Assembly (NCBI GenBank): GCA_021325275.1
Contig: JAJPHL010000011.1
Span: 233,314 to 297,313 of the forward strand
From: Terriglobia bacterium
Lineage (GTDB): Bacteria > Acidobacteriota > Terriglobia > JAJPHL01
DNA: 64,000 nucleotides
Reading direction: 5' to 3'
Part shown: positions 16,105 to 24,642 of the stretch, one piece after another
Layout: every line of letters begins with the position of its first letter
How positions within the stretch are numbered: the stretch's first letter is position 1
Translations under genes and position numbers: made by a program
Notes under the pieces: generated by a model
The model's input: the letters and a program-made list of their open reading frames with translations, nothing else
The model's database searches: none
Told to the model about the DNA's origin: nothing

Positions 16105-18039
16105 ATGTTCCTAAGCTATCAATCCCGCGTCCGCGACGCGGTACGCGCATTCCTGAAGACTGAATACAGCGCCGAGCCGCGCATCGTCGTGGAGCAGCCG
16201 CCGCGACCCGAGTTCGGCGACCTCGCCTTGACGTTCGCGTTCGAACTGGCGAAGACCTTGCGCCGGCCGCCGCGTAAGATCGCCGAAGAAGTGGCCGCGA
16301 AATTGCCGCCCGTGCCGGGCGTCGCGAAACTCGAAGCCGCCGGTGCGGGATACCTGAACGTTTTCTTCCACCGCTCGGCGTACGCCGCCGATCTGCTCTC
16401 GGGATCTTCCGATTCGACACCGGACGCTGTTCCCGCGGGAAAAATCATCGTCGAACACACCAATATCAATCCCAACAAGGCGGCGCACATCGGCCACCTG
16501 CGGAACGCGGCGCTCGGCGACACATTCGTGCGCATCCTCCGCGGCGTGGGGTCGCGTGTGGAAGTACAGAATTACATTGACAACACCGGCGTGCAGGTCG
16601 GCGACGTGGTTGTGGGCTTTGAACATCTGGAACACAAGAACGCGGCGGACGTCGAGGCGCTGATCACCGATCACAACGTGCGTCTCGATTACTACTGCTG
16701 GGATTTGTACGCGCGCGTTTCGAAATACTTCGACGAAGACAAAGCCCGCGCCGCGGACTTGCGCGGTGCGGCGCTCCAGAAGATCGAGCATGGCGAGGGC
16801 GACACCGCGCGACTCGGCGAAGTGGTGGCGCGTGCGATTGTTCGCGCGCATCTAAAAACGATGGCGCGAATCGGCGTGGAGTACGACCTGCTGCCGCGCG
16901 AAAGCGAAATCCTTCACCTGAAATTCTGGGAGCAAGCCTTCCAGCAACTGAAAGAACGCGGCGCGATTTACTTCGAGACCGAAGGTAAGAACAAGGGTTG
17001 CTGGGTCATGCGTGCGGATTCTTCGGGCGCGGAAGCGGCCGAATCTGCCGACGATGCCGACGCCAACAAAGTCATCGTCCGCTCCAACGGAACCGTCACG
17101 TACGTCGGTAAGGACATCGCGTATCAGCTTTGGAAATTCGGATTGCTCGGGCGCAGCTTCCGTTATACGCCGTTCCAAACGTATCCCGATGGCCGCGTGT
17201 TGTGGATGAGCGCGACCGAAGGCGAATCGCACGACTTCGGCGGCGCGGCGCGCGTCTACAACGTGATCGACTCGCGACAATCCTACTTGCAGAATATCGT
17301 GGTGATGGGCCTGCGCGCGCTCGGCTACAACGAGCAAGCCGCGAATTCCGTGCATTTCTCCTATGAAGTTGTAGCGCTCTCGCCGCGCTGCTGCAAAGAC
17401 CTGGGAATCGAGCTTTCCGAAGACGACGCCAAGCGCCCGTATATCGAAGTGTCCGGCCGCAAAGGTCTCGGTGTGAAAGCCGACGATCTAATCGACACCC
17501 TCAACGAGCGCGCGCTCGCCGAAGTGGTGTCGCGCCACGCCGATCGCGACCCAGAGTTTCAACGGAAGATCGCGCGGCAGATCGCCACCAGCGCGTTGCG
17601 TTTTTTCCTTCTGAAATTCACGCGCAACACGGTGATCGCTTTCGATTTTGCCGAAGCGCTCAGCTTCGACGGCGAGACCGGACCGTATTGCCAATACGCG
17701 GCCGTGCGCGCCGCCAATATTTTGCGCAAAGCCGGCGAGTCCGCGGCGCCGTCCTCAACTGAAGCGCTGGCCGACAACGAATTGTGGCAGCTTCTCGTGC
17801 TGGCCTCGCAAACGCTCGCCACCGCGAATCAAGCTCTGCAGTCGAGCGAACCGGCAGTGCTGGCGAAATACGCGTTTGAACTCGCGCAGAAGTTCAACAC
17901 GTTCTATCATCACCATCACATTTTGAGCGAAGAAGACCCAGCGAAACGCGCGTTCCTGTTGTGGCTCGCCGGATACGTTCGCCAGCAGTTGGCGCAAGCC
18001 CTCGATTGGCTGGGTATCGAAGTTCCCGAGGCGATGTAG
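16105..18039 (+). CDS. argS: Arginyl-tRNA synthetase
   Basis: The 644-residue class I synthetase charges tRNA-Arg. An N-terminal Add1-like tRNA-recognition domain (about 1-110) is followed by the Rossmann catalytic domain with the HIGH signature in INPNKAAHIGHLRNAALGD (about residue 125). A degenerate KMSK-like loop is at SGRKGLGVKADDL (about 455), and the DALR anticodon-binding domain ends the protein (about 515-644, with FNTFYHHHHIL). Length and order are normal. It is divergent from the vapBC pair and is followed by a strong hairpin. Confidence 0.95.
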   Translation: MFLSYQSRVRDAVRAFLKTEYSAEPRIVVEQPPRPEFGDLALTFAFELAKTLRRPPRKIAEEVAAKLPPVPGVAKLEAAGAGYLNVFFHRSAYAADLLSGSSDSTPDAVPAGKIIVEHTNINPNKAAHIGHLRNAALGDTFVRILRGVGSRVEVQNYIDNTGVQVGDVVVGFEHLEHKNAADVEALITDHNVRLDYYCWDLYARVSKYFDEDKARAADLRGAALQKIEHGEGDTARLGEVVARAIVRAHLKTMARIGVEYDLLPRESEILHLKFWEQAFQQLKERGAIYFETEGKNKGCWVMRADSSGAEAAESADDADANKVIVRSNGTVTYVGKDIAYQLWKFGLLGRSFRYTPFQTYPDGRVLWMSATEGESHDFGGAARVYNVIDSRQSYLQNIVVMGLRALGYNEQAANSVHFSYEVVALSPRCCKDLGIELSEDDAKRPYIEVSGRKGLGVKADDLIDTLNERALAEVVSRHADRDPEFQRKIARQIATSALRFFLLKFTRNTVIAFDFAEALSFDGETGPYCQYAAVRAANILRKAGESAAPSSTEALADNELWQLLVLASQTLATANQALQSSEPAVLAKYAFELAQKFNTFYHHHHILSEEDPAKRAFLLWLAGYVRQQLAQALDWLGIEVPEAM

Positions 18040-18060
18040 GTAGGTCCGACGGTTTTCTTA

Positions 18061-18142
18061 ACGCAGAGAACGCAGAGACGCGGAGAAAACCAAGAAATGG
18101 TTTCCGGTTTTCTCTGCGTCTCTGCGTCTCTGCGTCTCTGCG
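18061..18142. repeat. Inverted repeat built from ACGCAGAG units
   Basis: The left arm at 18071-18091 and the right arm at 18106-18126 are reverse complements over 21 bases with a single G-U-type difference, closing a 14-base loop. The arms consist of tandem CGCAGAGA / TCTCTGCG units, and the right arm continues with two further TCTCTGCG copies to about 18142. It could terminate argS transcripts. It also resembles the hairpin element at 33516-33603 in design but not in exact sequence. Confidence 0.8.
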
Positions 18143-18160
18143 GTGAAAGAACCACTCAGC

Positions 18161-18166
18161 TATAAT
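18161..18166 (+). promoter_or_regulatory. TATAAT -10-like box just before the TPR gene
   Basis: A perfect TATAAT sits seven bases upstream of the ATG at 18174. If it is the -10 element, transcription would begin at or very near the start codon, giving a leaderless mRNA. There is no Shine-Dalgarno in that space, which fits. No good -35 box lies 17 bp upstream (CTGCGG). Confidence 0.4.
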
Positions 18167-18173
18167 CGAACTT

Positions 18174-19490
18174 ATGGCATGCCTGCCACTGGCCGCCGTT
18201 CTGCTGCTCACATTGCCGATTCCGGCCCAGACGAAGAAGCCTCCCGCGCCCGCCAAGCAGGAAGCACCCAAGCCCGCCGAACCCTCCCCTATGGAGCGCG
18301 CCGAAAAAGCGCTCGACGCCAAGGATTATCGCGCCGCGGCCGACATTCTCACGCCGTACGTCGCCGCCACGCCGGATGATTCCGCCGCGTGGTTCGATCT
18401 CGCGTTCGCCTCAACTGCGCTGGGCGACAAAGCGAAAGCGGAAGAAGCGTACAACAAGGCGCTGGCCATCGATCCCAAACTCTTTCCCGCGCAACTGAAT
18501 CTCGCCGCGCTCCTCAACAGCATGGGTCGCACGAAAGACGCGTTGCCGCACCTGGCGGCGGCCGTCGAGTTGAAGCCGGACCACGCCCGCGCGCTGGCGC
18601 TCTACGGATCGGCGCTCGAAGCCACCGGCGATCTCGCGCAGGCCCGCGTCTACTACGACAAATCGCTCACCATCGACGCGAACGCGCCGCTTACGCTCGC
18701 GGCCAGCGGGCGTCTCGCGATTCAAGAAAAGAACTACGCGCTCGCCGAGCAGCAGTTGGCGCACGCGATTGAACTGAATCCCGCGGGCAACGAACGGCTC
18801 GATCTGGCGCGTGCGTTTGAGCTCGATAAACACGCCGATCGCGCCGTCGAAGCGTATCGCGGATATCTGGCTGCGAATCCCAACTTCGCGCCCGCACATC
18901 GCCGCATCGGACAAATCTATTTCGAGCAAGGCAAGATGGATCTCGCGGCGCCCGAGTTTGAGGAAGCCGCCAAAATCGCGCCGTCCGACGAAGACGATTG
19001 GAACTTGGCGCGCACCTATTCCGCGGCGAAAAAAGCCGACCTGGCGCTTCCCCGCCTCGCACGCTTGCGCCACAACAATCCCAACGACTACGAGGTCGAA
19101 CTCCTGGCCGGCGAGATGCTCAATCTAAAGCGCGAGTACAAAACGGCGGAAGCGGTGCTCGCACACGCCATCCAGTTGCAACCGAAAGTACCCGACGCCT
19201 ACGTCGAGCTGGCCAACGCGATGTACCTTCAGGAGCAGTATCAGCAAACGGTCGCCGTGCTCGACCGCATGCGCAAGGCCGCCGACGACGTGAAGGAAAC
19301 ACCATGGAGTACCTTTCTCCAAGCCATCAGTTTGGATAAACTGGGGGCAGCGGAGGGCGCGCTCGTGAGTTATCGTCGGTTCCTGGCGATCGCCAACGGC
19401 AAGTATCCCGATCATGAGTTTCAAGCGCGGCAGCGCGTGAAGGCGCTGACGATCGTGCTGGGGAAAAAGGGAAAGAAGGTGCCGCAATGA
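18174..19490 (+). CDS. Exported tetratricopeptide-repeat protein
   Basis: The 438-residue protein begins with a hydrophobic signal-like stretch (MACLPLAAVLLLTLPIPAQT) and a Pro/Ala-rich linker. From about residue 40 it is made of roughly ten TPR units, e.g. AWFDLAFASTALGDKAKAEE, ALALYGSALEATGDLAQARV and AHRRIGQIYFEQGKMDLAAP. TPR arrays form protein-binding superhelices; the partner is unknown. It heads a run of four genes in which each stop overlaps the next start by 4 bp (ATGA), so it is probably made in step with the small exported proteins and the protease downstream. Confidence 0.85.
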   Translation: MACLPLAAVLLLTLPIPAQTKKPPAPAKQEAPKPAEPSPMERAEKALDAKDYRAAADILTPYVAATPDDSAAWFDLAFASTALGDKAKAEEAYNKALAIDPKLFPAQLNLAALLNSMGRTKDALPHLAAAVELKPDHARALALYGSALEATGDLAQARVYYDKSLTIDANAPLTLAASGRLAIQEKNYALAEQQLAHAIELNPAGNERLDLARAFELDKHADRAVEAYRGYLAANPNFAPAHRRIGQIYFEQGKMDLAAPEFEEAAKIAPSDEDDWNLARTYSAAKKADLALPRLARLRHNNPNDYEVELLAGEMLNLKREYKTAEAVLAHAIQLQPKVPDAYVELANAMYLQEQYQQTVAVLDRMRKAADDVKETPWSTFLQAISLDKLGAAEGALVSYRRFLAIANGKYPDHEFQARQRVKALTIVLGKKGKKVPQ

Positions 19491-19969
19491 AACGCGCGGC
19501 GTTAGTCGTTCCAATCTTCTGGGCGATCGCGTCCACCACGCTGTTGCCGGCCAGCCGCAACGACGAGTCGCCGGAAAAACTGCGCGCCCGCATCGCCGCC
19601 GAGCACGATCCGGTGCAGCGCGCGCGCCTGGAAATTCGTCTCGCCGACATGGTGCTCGATCAAACTTGCAAGCTGTACAACGATAATGAATTTGAAAAAG
19701 GCGAGACCAGTTTGAAAGACATGCTCTCGCTGGCCGAGCACGCCTACGACGATTTGTTTTCCACCAAGCGCGATCCGCGTTCGAAGCCCGCGGGATTCAA
19801 AGAGTCGGAAATTCTGATGCGTGGCTTCCTGCGCAAGTTGGAGGATTTGCGCACGACGCTTCCTTTTGACGATCGGCCACCGGTGGAAAAAGCGCTGAAG
19901 CGCGTCCGCGACATGCACGACGACATCCTGCTCGGCATCATGCGCGTGAAGAAGGAGAATCCGCAATGA
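19487..19969 (+). CDS. Small exported protein of unknown function
   Basis: I do not recognise this 160-residue protein. It has a short N-terminal hydrophobic stretch (AALVVPIFWAIASTTLL), probably a signal peptide. The rest is mostly helical, with charged segments such as ESPEKLRARIAAEHDPVQRA and EKALKRVRDMHDDILLGIM. No cysteines or motifs suggest an enzyme. The start overlaps the TPR gene stop by 4 bp and its own stop overlaps the next start by 4 bp. Such pairs of small helical exported proteins behind TPR genes suggest a periplasmic complex, which is inference. Confidence 0.7.
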   Translation: MKRAALVVPIFWAIASTTLLPASRNDESPEKLRARIAAEHDPVQRARLEIRLADMVLDQTCKLYNDNEFEKGETSLKDMLSLAEHAYDDLFSTKRDPRSKPAGFKESEILMRGFLRKLEDLRTTLPFDDRPPVEKALKRVRDMHDDILLGIMRVKKENPQ

Positions 19970-20571
19970 GAAAGTTCCTCCTTGTCGTTGGGGCGCTCGC
20001 CGCGCTGGCATCCCCGCGTGCCCTGGCCGCGCAGGCGCGCGAGTTTCTCACCGACAACGAAGTGGATCAAGCCCGCGAAGCGCAGGAACCGAACGATCGC
20101 ATGAAGCTTTACGTGCAATTCGCGCGCGCGCGTATGGATTCCATCGAAAAAGAGCTGATTAAGGCGGTCACGGAAGAACGCACCAATCGAATTCACGATT
20201 TTCTGTACGAATACGGCAAGATCCTCGACGCCATCGACAGTCTCACCGACCAGGCCGCCACACAGAAAGTGGCCATGCGCAAGGGCGTGGCGTTTGTCGC
20301 CCACGCCGAGCCTGAACTCCTGAAACGCCTGCAAGCCATCGACGAAAAGAATCCGCCGGATCGCGAGATGTATCGTTTCGTCCTGAGCGAGGCGATCGAG
20401 AACACGGAATCGAGCTTGGAGGAAATCAAGAAAATCCTCGGCAAGCTGCCCACCGACAAGAAACTCGAGAAAGAGATCGAAGCGGAGCAAAAGCAAGACG
20501 AACAAGACCGCGCTAAGAAGAAACCGAACCAGCCGAATCCACCGCCGCCGAATCCGCGCAATCCTTCATGA
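19966..20571 (+). CDS. Exported helical protein with Lys/Pro-rich tail
   Basis: This 201-residue protein is not recognised. It has a clear signal peptide (MRKFLLVVGALAALASPRALAAQA), a helical middle with many Glu/Lys residues, and a low-complexity tail (about 168-201) rich in Lys/Gln and ending in Pro/Asn repeats (PNQPNPPPPNPRNPS). It overlaps its neighbours by 4 bp on both sides. Helical regions like RMKLYVQFARARMDSIEKEL resemble those of the preceding protein, so the two may be distant relatives or partners. Confidence 0.7.
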   Translation: MRKFLLVVGALAALASPRALAAQAREFLTDNEVDQAREAQEPNDRMKLYVQFARARMDSIEKELIKAVTEERTNRIHDFLYEYGKILDAIDSLTDQAATQKVAMRKGVAFVAHAEPELLKRLQAIDEKNPPDREMYRFVLSEAIENTESSLEEIKKILGKLPTDKKLEKEIEAEQKQDEQDRAKKKPNQPNPPPPNPRNPS

Positions 20572-21311
20572 GCAGATCGAGCGAAACGGGCGCGGGCGAA
20601 ATCGCCTGGGACGTCGGCGCGATTTTTGAAAGCGTGCTGCGCCAAGTCGATCGGCGGCGAGGCCCTGTGCCGCAAGTCGACGTGCAATTCCGGCCTTTCG
20701 CCGGCATGAACCATCGCGCGCGACTGCGCCAGGGCGTCCTGAGCGTCCGGCTCTCCGACCTATTACAGGGCGCGGATGCTCGCGTGATCGAAGCACTGGC
20801 GATGATTCTGGTGGCGAAACTCTATCGCCGCACGCCGCCCGCCGCCGCGCAATTGCGCTATCGCCGCTATGTGATGTCGCGAGGCGTGGAACAGCGCATC
20901 ATCGAAACGAAGCGCAGCCGCGGACGTAAGACCATCACCGATCCGCGCGGACACGCCTACGACCTGACGGAAATGTTCGCGGAGATCAACACGCGATTGT
21001 TCGACAACGCGATTCCCGCCACCAAGCTTTCGTGGAGCGCGCGGCCGTCGCGCCTGCGCTTGGGACATTACGACATCGCGCATCACGCCATCGTGATCAA
21101 CCGCCTGCTCGATCGCCAAGAAGTCCCGCGCGTGGCGGTGGAGTTCATCCTCTACCACGAGATGCTGCATGTAAAACATCCGGTCGAATCGTCGGGAGGT
21201 CGCCGGCGTATCCATCCACCGGCATTTCGCGCCGAGGAAAAGCGTTTTCCGCGCTACGCCGAGGCGCGCGCGGCGCTGCGCAAGCTCGCGCTCACTGCGG
21301 ACGTCGACTGA
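20568..21311 (+). CDS. SprT-like zinc metalloprotease
   Basis: The 247-residue protein contains the zinc-binding HEMLH motif in ILYHEMLHVKHP (about residue 200), preceded by the SprT-type core YDLTEMFAEINTRLFDN and a beta segment (SRLRLGHYDIAHHAIVINRL). SprT/Spartan-like domains are peptidases, some acting on DNA-crosslinked proteins. No signal peptide is seen, so it is probably cytoplasmic, unlike the three exported proteins encoded before it. Its start overlaps the preceding stop by 4 bp. The zinc-ribbon seen in some SprT proteins is absent. The substrate is unknown. Confidence 0.8.
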   Translation: MSRSSETGAGEIAWDVGAIFESVLRQVDRRRGPVPQVDVQFRPFAGMNHRARLRQGVLSVRLSDLLQGADARVIEALAMILVAKLYRRTPPAAAQLRYRRYVMSRGVEQRIIETKRSRGRKTITDPRGHAYDLTEMFAEINTRLFDNAIPATKLSWSARPSRLRLGHYDIAHHAIVINRLLDRQEVPRVAVEFILYHEMLHVKHPVESSGGRRRIHPPAFRAEEKRFPRYAEARAALRKLALTADVD

Positions 21312-21364
21312 ATTTCAATGAAAACAAACCGGAACTATCGGCCAGTTCATCCGTCTCATGAGGC

Positions 21365-23830
21365 ATGGGACTGAAACACGTTCTCCGTCGACTCGTCTCC
21401 GCTCCCGGTTTTACGCTTGTCACCGTGCTGACACTGGCCATCGGCATCGGCGGCAACACTGCGATTTTCAGCGTGATTAACGGCGTGCTGCTCAAGCCGT
21501 TGCCGTTCGATCGTCCCGACCGCCTCGTCGCAGTGGACCACGTGGCGCCGAAAATTGCGGGATTCACCAAGGTCGGTTCCGCGCCGTTCCTTTATTTCAC
21601 GTATCGCGAGCAACAGCACACCATGCAGGACGTCGCGATGTGGGATACCGGCGTGGCCACCATCACGGGACTCGCCGAACCGGAGCGCGTCGACACGATG
21701 GACGTTACCGACGCATTCCTGCCGTTGCTCGGCGTGGCGCCGGCGGCGGGACGCGTTTTCACGCGACAAGACGATTCGCCCGGCTCGCCCGATACGGTGA
21801 TGATCAGTTACGGTTACTGGCAGCAGCGATTCGGCGGCGATCGCGCGGCCATCGGCAAGCGTCTGAATGTCGACGGCCAGGACGCGGAGATCGTCGGCGT
21901 GCTGCCGAAAAACTTTTGGTTCAACGATAACAAGCCCGACCTCGTGTTGCCACGGCGCTTCGATCGCAACAAGACGTTTCTTGGAAACTTCAGCTACCAG
22001 TCGATCGCACGCCTGCGCGACGGCTCGACCCTCGAGCAAGCAAACGCCGATATCGTGCGCATGATTCCCATGGCCATCGACGGATTCCCGCCGTTTCCCG
22101 GCGGCGATCGCCGGATGTTTGTGAATGCCGGCCTGGCGCCGGCGGTTCATCCTTTGAAAGACGCGATGATCGGCGACATCGGCAAAGTGCTGTGGGTGTT
22201 GATGGGCACCATCGGCATGGTGCTGCTGATCGCGTGCGCAAATGTCGCGAATCTTTTGCTGGTGCGGGCCGAAGGACGGCAACAAGAATTGGCGATCCGC
22301 GCCGCGCTTGGCGCGGGGTGGACACAACTGGTGCGCCAGTTGCTACTCGAAAGTTTGGCGTTAGCCCTGCTCGGCGGTGCGGCGGGTTTGGCGTTCGCTT
22401 ACGGTGGACTGCGGGTGCTGATCTCGATGGCGCCCGCCAATTTGCCGCGGCTCAGTTCCATCTCAATCGACGGTACGGTACTGCTTTTCACCTTGGGCGT
22501 GTCGCTGGTCTCAGGAATTCTTTTCGGATTGATTCCCGCGCTGAAATACGCGGGACCACACGTCGCGGCGGCGCTGCGCGCGGGCGGCCGTACGCTGAGT
22601 CAAAGCAAAGAACGCCGCCGGGCGCGCAACACGCTCGTGGTGGTGCAGGTGGCGCTGGCGCTCGTGCTGCTGATCTCCTCGGGATTGATGATCCGCACGT
22701 TCTACTCGTTGCGGCAAGTTCAGCCGGGCTTCACGCATCCTGAAACGCTGCAAACATTTCGAATCTCGATTCCGGACACAGTTGTAAAGGATCCGGAACA
22801 AGTCACGCGTACGCAGCAAGCGATCCTGGAGAAGATCGCCGCCGTGCCGGGCGTCACGTCCGCCGCAATTACCTCGAAACTGCCAATGACCAACTCCGGT
22901 TGGCACGATCCGATTTACGCCGAGGACAGAACTTACGACGCCGGCGTGCTGCCGCCCCTGCGTTCCTACAAGTTTTACTCGCCCGGATACATTTCGACGA
23001 TGGGCAGCACGCTGGTCGCCGGCCGCGACTTTACCTGGAGCGATTTGTACGATCGCAGACCGGTCGCGATGGTTTCGGAGAATCTGGCCCGCGAGCTGTG
23101 GGGCACGCCCGCGCTGGCGCTTGGCAAGCGGATTCGCGAAGGCACCGCGGACGCGTGGCGTGAAGTAGTCGGCGTGGTGAATGCACAGCGCGACGACGGA
23201 TTGAACGCCAAGCAAACGACCGACGCGATCTGGCCACTGATGATGGACAACTTTGCCGGCAACGCCGGTAGTAAGACGTATGCTACGCGCTACGTCGCCG
23301 TGGCCCTGCGCACGGATCGCGCCGGAACGCAGAGCTTGTTAGCCGACTTGCAGCAAGCCGTGTGGGCCGTGAACCCGAATTTGCCGCTAGCGCGCGTGAG
23401 CACGATGGCAGAAATCACGTCGGCGTCGATGGCCCGCACGTCGTTCACGCTGGTGATGCTGGGAATCGCCGGCGCGATGGCGATGCTGCTCGGCGTGGTG
23501 GGGATTTACGGCGTGATTTCCTACTCGGTGTCGCAGCGGACGCGCGAAATCGGAATCCGCATGGCGCTCGGCGCGCCGCTCAAACGGCTCACCGGCATGT
23601 TCGTCTCCAATGGACTCGCGCTCGCCTCGATCGGCGTGGCGATTGGTCTCGGCGGCGCGGGAGCGCTCGCCGGATTGATGGAAGGATTGCTCTTCGAAGT
23701 GAAGCCGATCGATCCGCTGACCTATGCGGCGGTTTCGTTGACGTTGGTGACGGCGGCCGTCGTCGCGAGTTACATTCCCGCGGTGCGGGCGGCGAAGATC
23801 GATCCCGTGGAAGCGCTACGAGCGGAATAG
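21365..23830 (+). CDS. ADOP-type FtsX/MacB-like permease
   Basis: The 821-residue protein is one of the duplicated orphan permeases abundant in acidobacteria. Each half has a MacB-type periplasmic domain and FtsX membrane helices. The N-terminus reads APGFTLVTVLTLAIGIGGNT, then AIFSVINGVLLKPLPF. The first FtsX block follows at about 275-420 (IACANVANLLLVRAEGRQQE). The second half repeats the plan, ending with VSQRTREIGIRMALGAPLKR and VRAAKIDPVEALRAE. These proteins lack a fused ATPase and are thought to act in export or in moving lipoproteins or peptides with a separate partner. No ATPase gene is adjacent. It is 53 bp after the SprT-like gene and ends before a hairpin terminator. Confidence 0.88.
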   Translation: MGLKHVLRRLVSAPGFTLVTVLTLAIGIGGNTAIFSVINGVLLKPLPFDRPDRLVAVDHVAPKIAGFTKVGSAPFLYFTYREQQHTMQDVAMWDTGVATITGLAEPERVDTMDVTDAFLPLLGVAPAAGRVFTRQDDSPGSPDTVMISYGYWQQRFGGDRAAIGKRLNVDGQDAEIVGVLPKNFWFNDNKPDLVLPRRFDRNKTFLGNFSYQSIARLRDGSTLEQANADIVRMIPMAIDGFPPFPGGDRRMFVNAGLAPAVHPLKDAMIGDIGKVLWVLMGTIGMVLLIACANVANLLLVRAEGRQQELAIRAALGAGWTQLVRQLLLESLALALLGGAAGLAFAYGGLRVLISMAPANLPRLSSISIDGTVLLFTLGVSLVSGILFGLIPALKYAGPHVAAALRAGGRTLSQSKERRRARNTLVVVQVALALVLLISSGLMIRTFYSLRQVQPGFTHPETLQTFRISIPDTVVKDPEQVTRTQQAILEKIAAVPGVTSAAITSKLPMTNSGWHDPIYAEDRTYDAGVLPPLRSYKFYSPGYISTMGSTLVAGRDFTWSDLYDRRPVAMVSENLARELWGTPALALGKRIREGTADAWREVVGVVNAQRDDGLNAKQTTDAIWPLMMDNFAGNAGSKTYATRYVAVALRTDRAGTQSLLADLQQAVWAVNPNLPLARVSTMAEITSASMARTSFTLVMLGIAGAMAMLLGVVGIYGVISYSVSQRTREIGIRMALGAPLKRLTGMFVSNGLALASIGVAIGLGGAGALAGLMEGLLFEVKPIDPLTYAAVSLTLVTAAVVASYIPAVRAAKIDPVEALRAE

Positions 23831-23841
23831 CGAATCATCAA

Positions 23842-23877
23842 GCTTGGCTCAAGGGCGCCCCCACCCTCGAGCCAAGC
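23842..23877. terminator. Hairpin between convergent permease and regulator genes
   Basis: The arms GCTTGGCTCAAGGG (23842-23855) and CCCTCGAGCCAAGC (23864-23877) pair over 14 bases with one mismatch around an 8-base loop. It lies 11 bp after the permease stop and before the end of the convergent LuxR-type regulator gene, so it may serve both. There is no long T-run, only AGATTT. Confidence 0.65.
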
Positions 23878-23949
23878 AGATTTCCAACGTCTCAAATTCA
23901 GGTACGCGCCGATTCCATGGGTAGTGCATGAACATGCGCCCGCGGCTTG

Positions 23950-24597
23950 CTATCGTCCGAAATATTTCGCAACCGCTTCGGTTCGCGAGCTCACTTCAAG
24001 TTTTTCGTAGATCGCGCGAATATGCTTGCGTACCGTGTTGACGCTGATCGCCAACGCCCCGCCGATCTCGTCGTAGGAAAGTCCTTCGCTAAGTTTCGAG
24101 AGCACGGTGTGTTCGCGCTCGGTGAGTCTACCCAGTTCGTCAGACGACGGACGCTGGATGAAAAACTGCACGACTTTCCGCGCTACCGAGCACGACATCG
24201 GCGCGCCGCCCTCGTGCACCAGACGAATCGCATCGATAATTTCGCGGCGCGGCGCGCGCTTCAGCACATAGCCGCTCGCGCCGGACTTGAGAGCGTCGAA
24301 AATCCAATCGCTGTGCTCGAACACGGTGAGCATCACGACCTGGATTTTCGGCGCGGCACTTCTGAGACGGCGAACGCATTCGACGCCGCTCATGCCGGGA
24401 AGCTGGATGTCCATCAGCACCACGTCGGGCTGCACCACGTCGGGAGCGTCTTGCGAAAGGCGCGCCAAAGCCTTCTCGCCGGACTCAAAATCGCCGACAA
24501 ACTCAATGCCTTCGGCGGAACTCACCAAATGGACAAACTCCGCCCGCAGCTTTTGATTGTCCTCGACGATCGCGACACGAATGGCCTGTTCGCCCAT
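23950..24597 (-). CDS. NarL/LuxR-family response regulator
   Basis: The 215-residue protein has an N-terminal receiver domain with the acidic pair in VAIVEDNQK, the phosphoacceptor Asp in VVLMDIQLPGMSG (about residue 61) and the conserved Lys in GYVLKRAPR (about 113). The C-terminal HTH_LuxR domain reads LTEREHTVLSKLSEGLSYDE and NTVRKHIRAIYEKL. It is a DNA-binding transcription regulator of the NarL type. The gene lies 45 bp downstream of a HisKA_3-type sensor kinase gene on the same strand, so they are almost certainly a cognate pair. The flanking ADOP permeases are candidate targets. Confidence 0.92.
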   Translation of the reverse strand: MGEQAIRVAIVEDNQKLRAEFVHLVSSAEGIEFVGDFESGEKALARLSQDAPDVVQPDVVLMDIQLPGMSGVECVRRLRSAAPKIQVVMLTVFEHSDWIFDALKSGASGYVLKRAPRREIIDAIRLVHEGGAPMSCSVARKVVQFFIQRPSSDELGRLTEREHTVLSKLSEGLSYDEIGGALAISVNTVRKHIRAIYEKLEVSSRTEAVAKYFGR

Positions 24598-24642
24598 ATT
24601 CCTGAGATTCTTTCACGTTGAGCCGCGCGAAGCTAGATCGGC

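Noticed and set aside
19120..19514. Antisense frames within the TPR gene
   Set aside because: The TPR periodicity on the plus strand is unmistakable and the antisense frames have no features.
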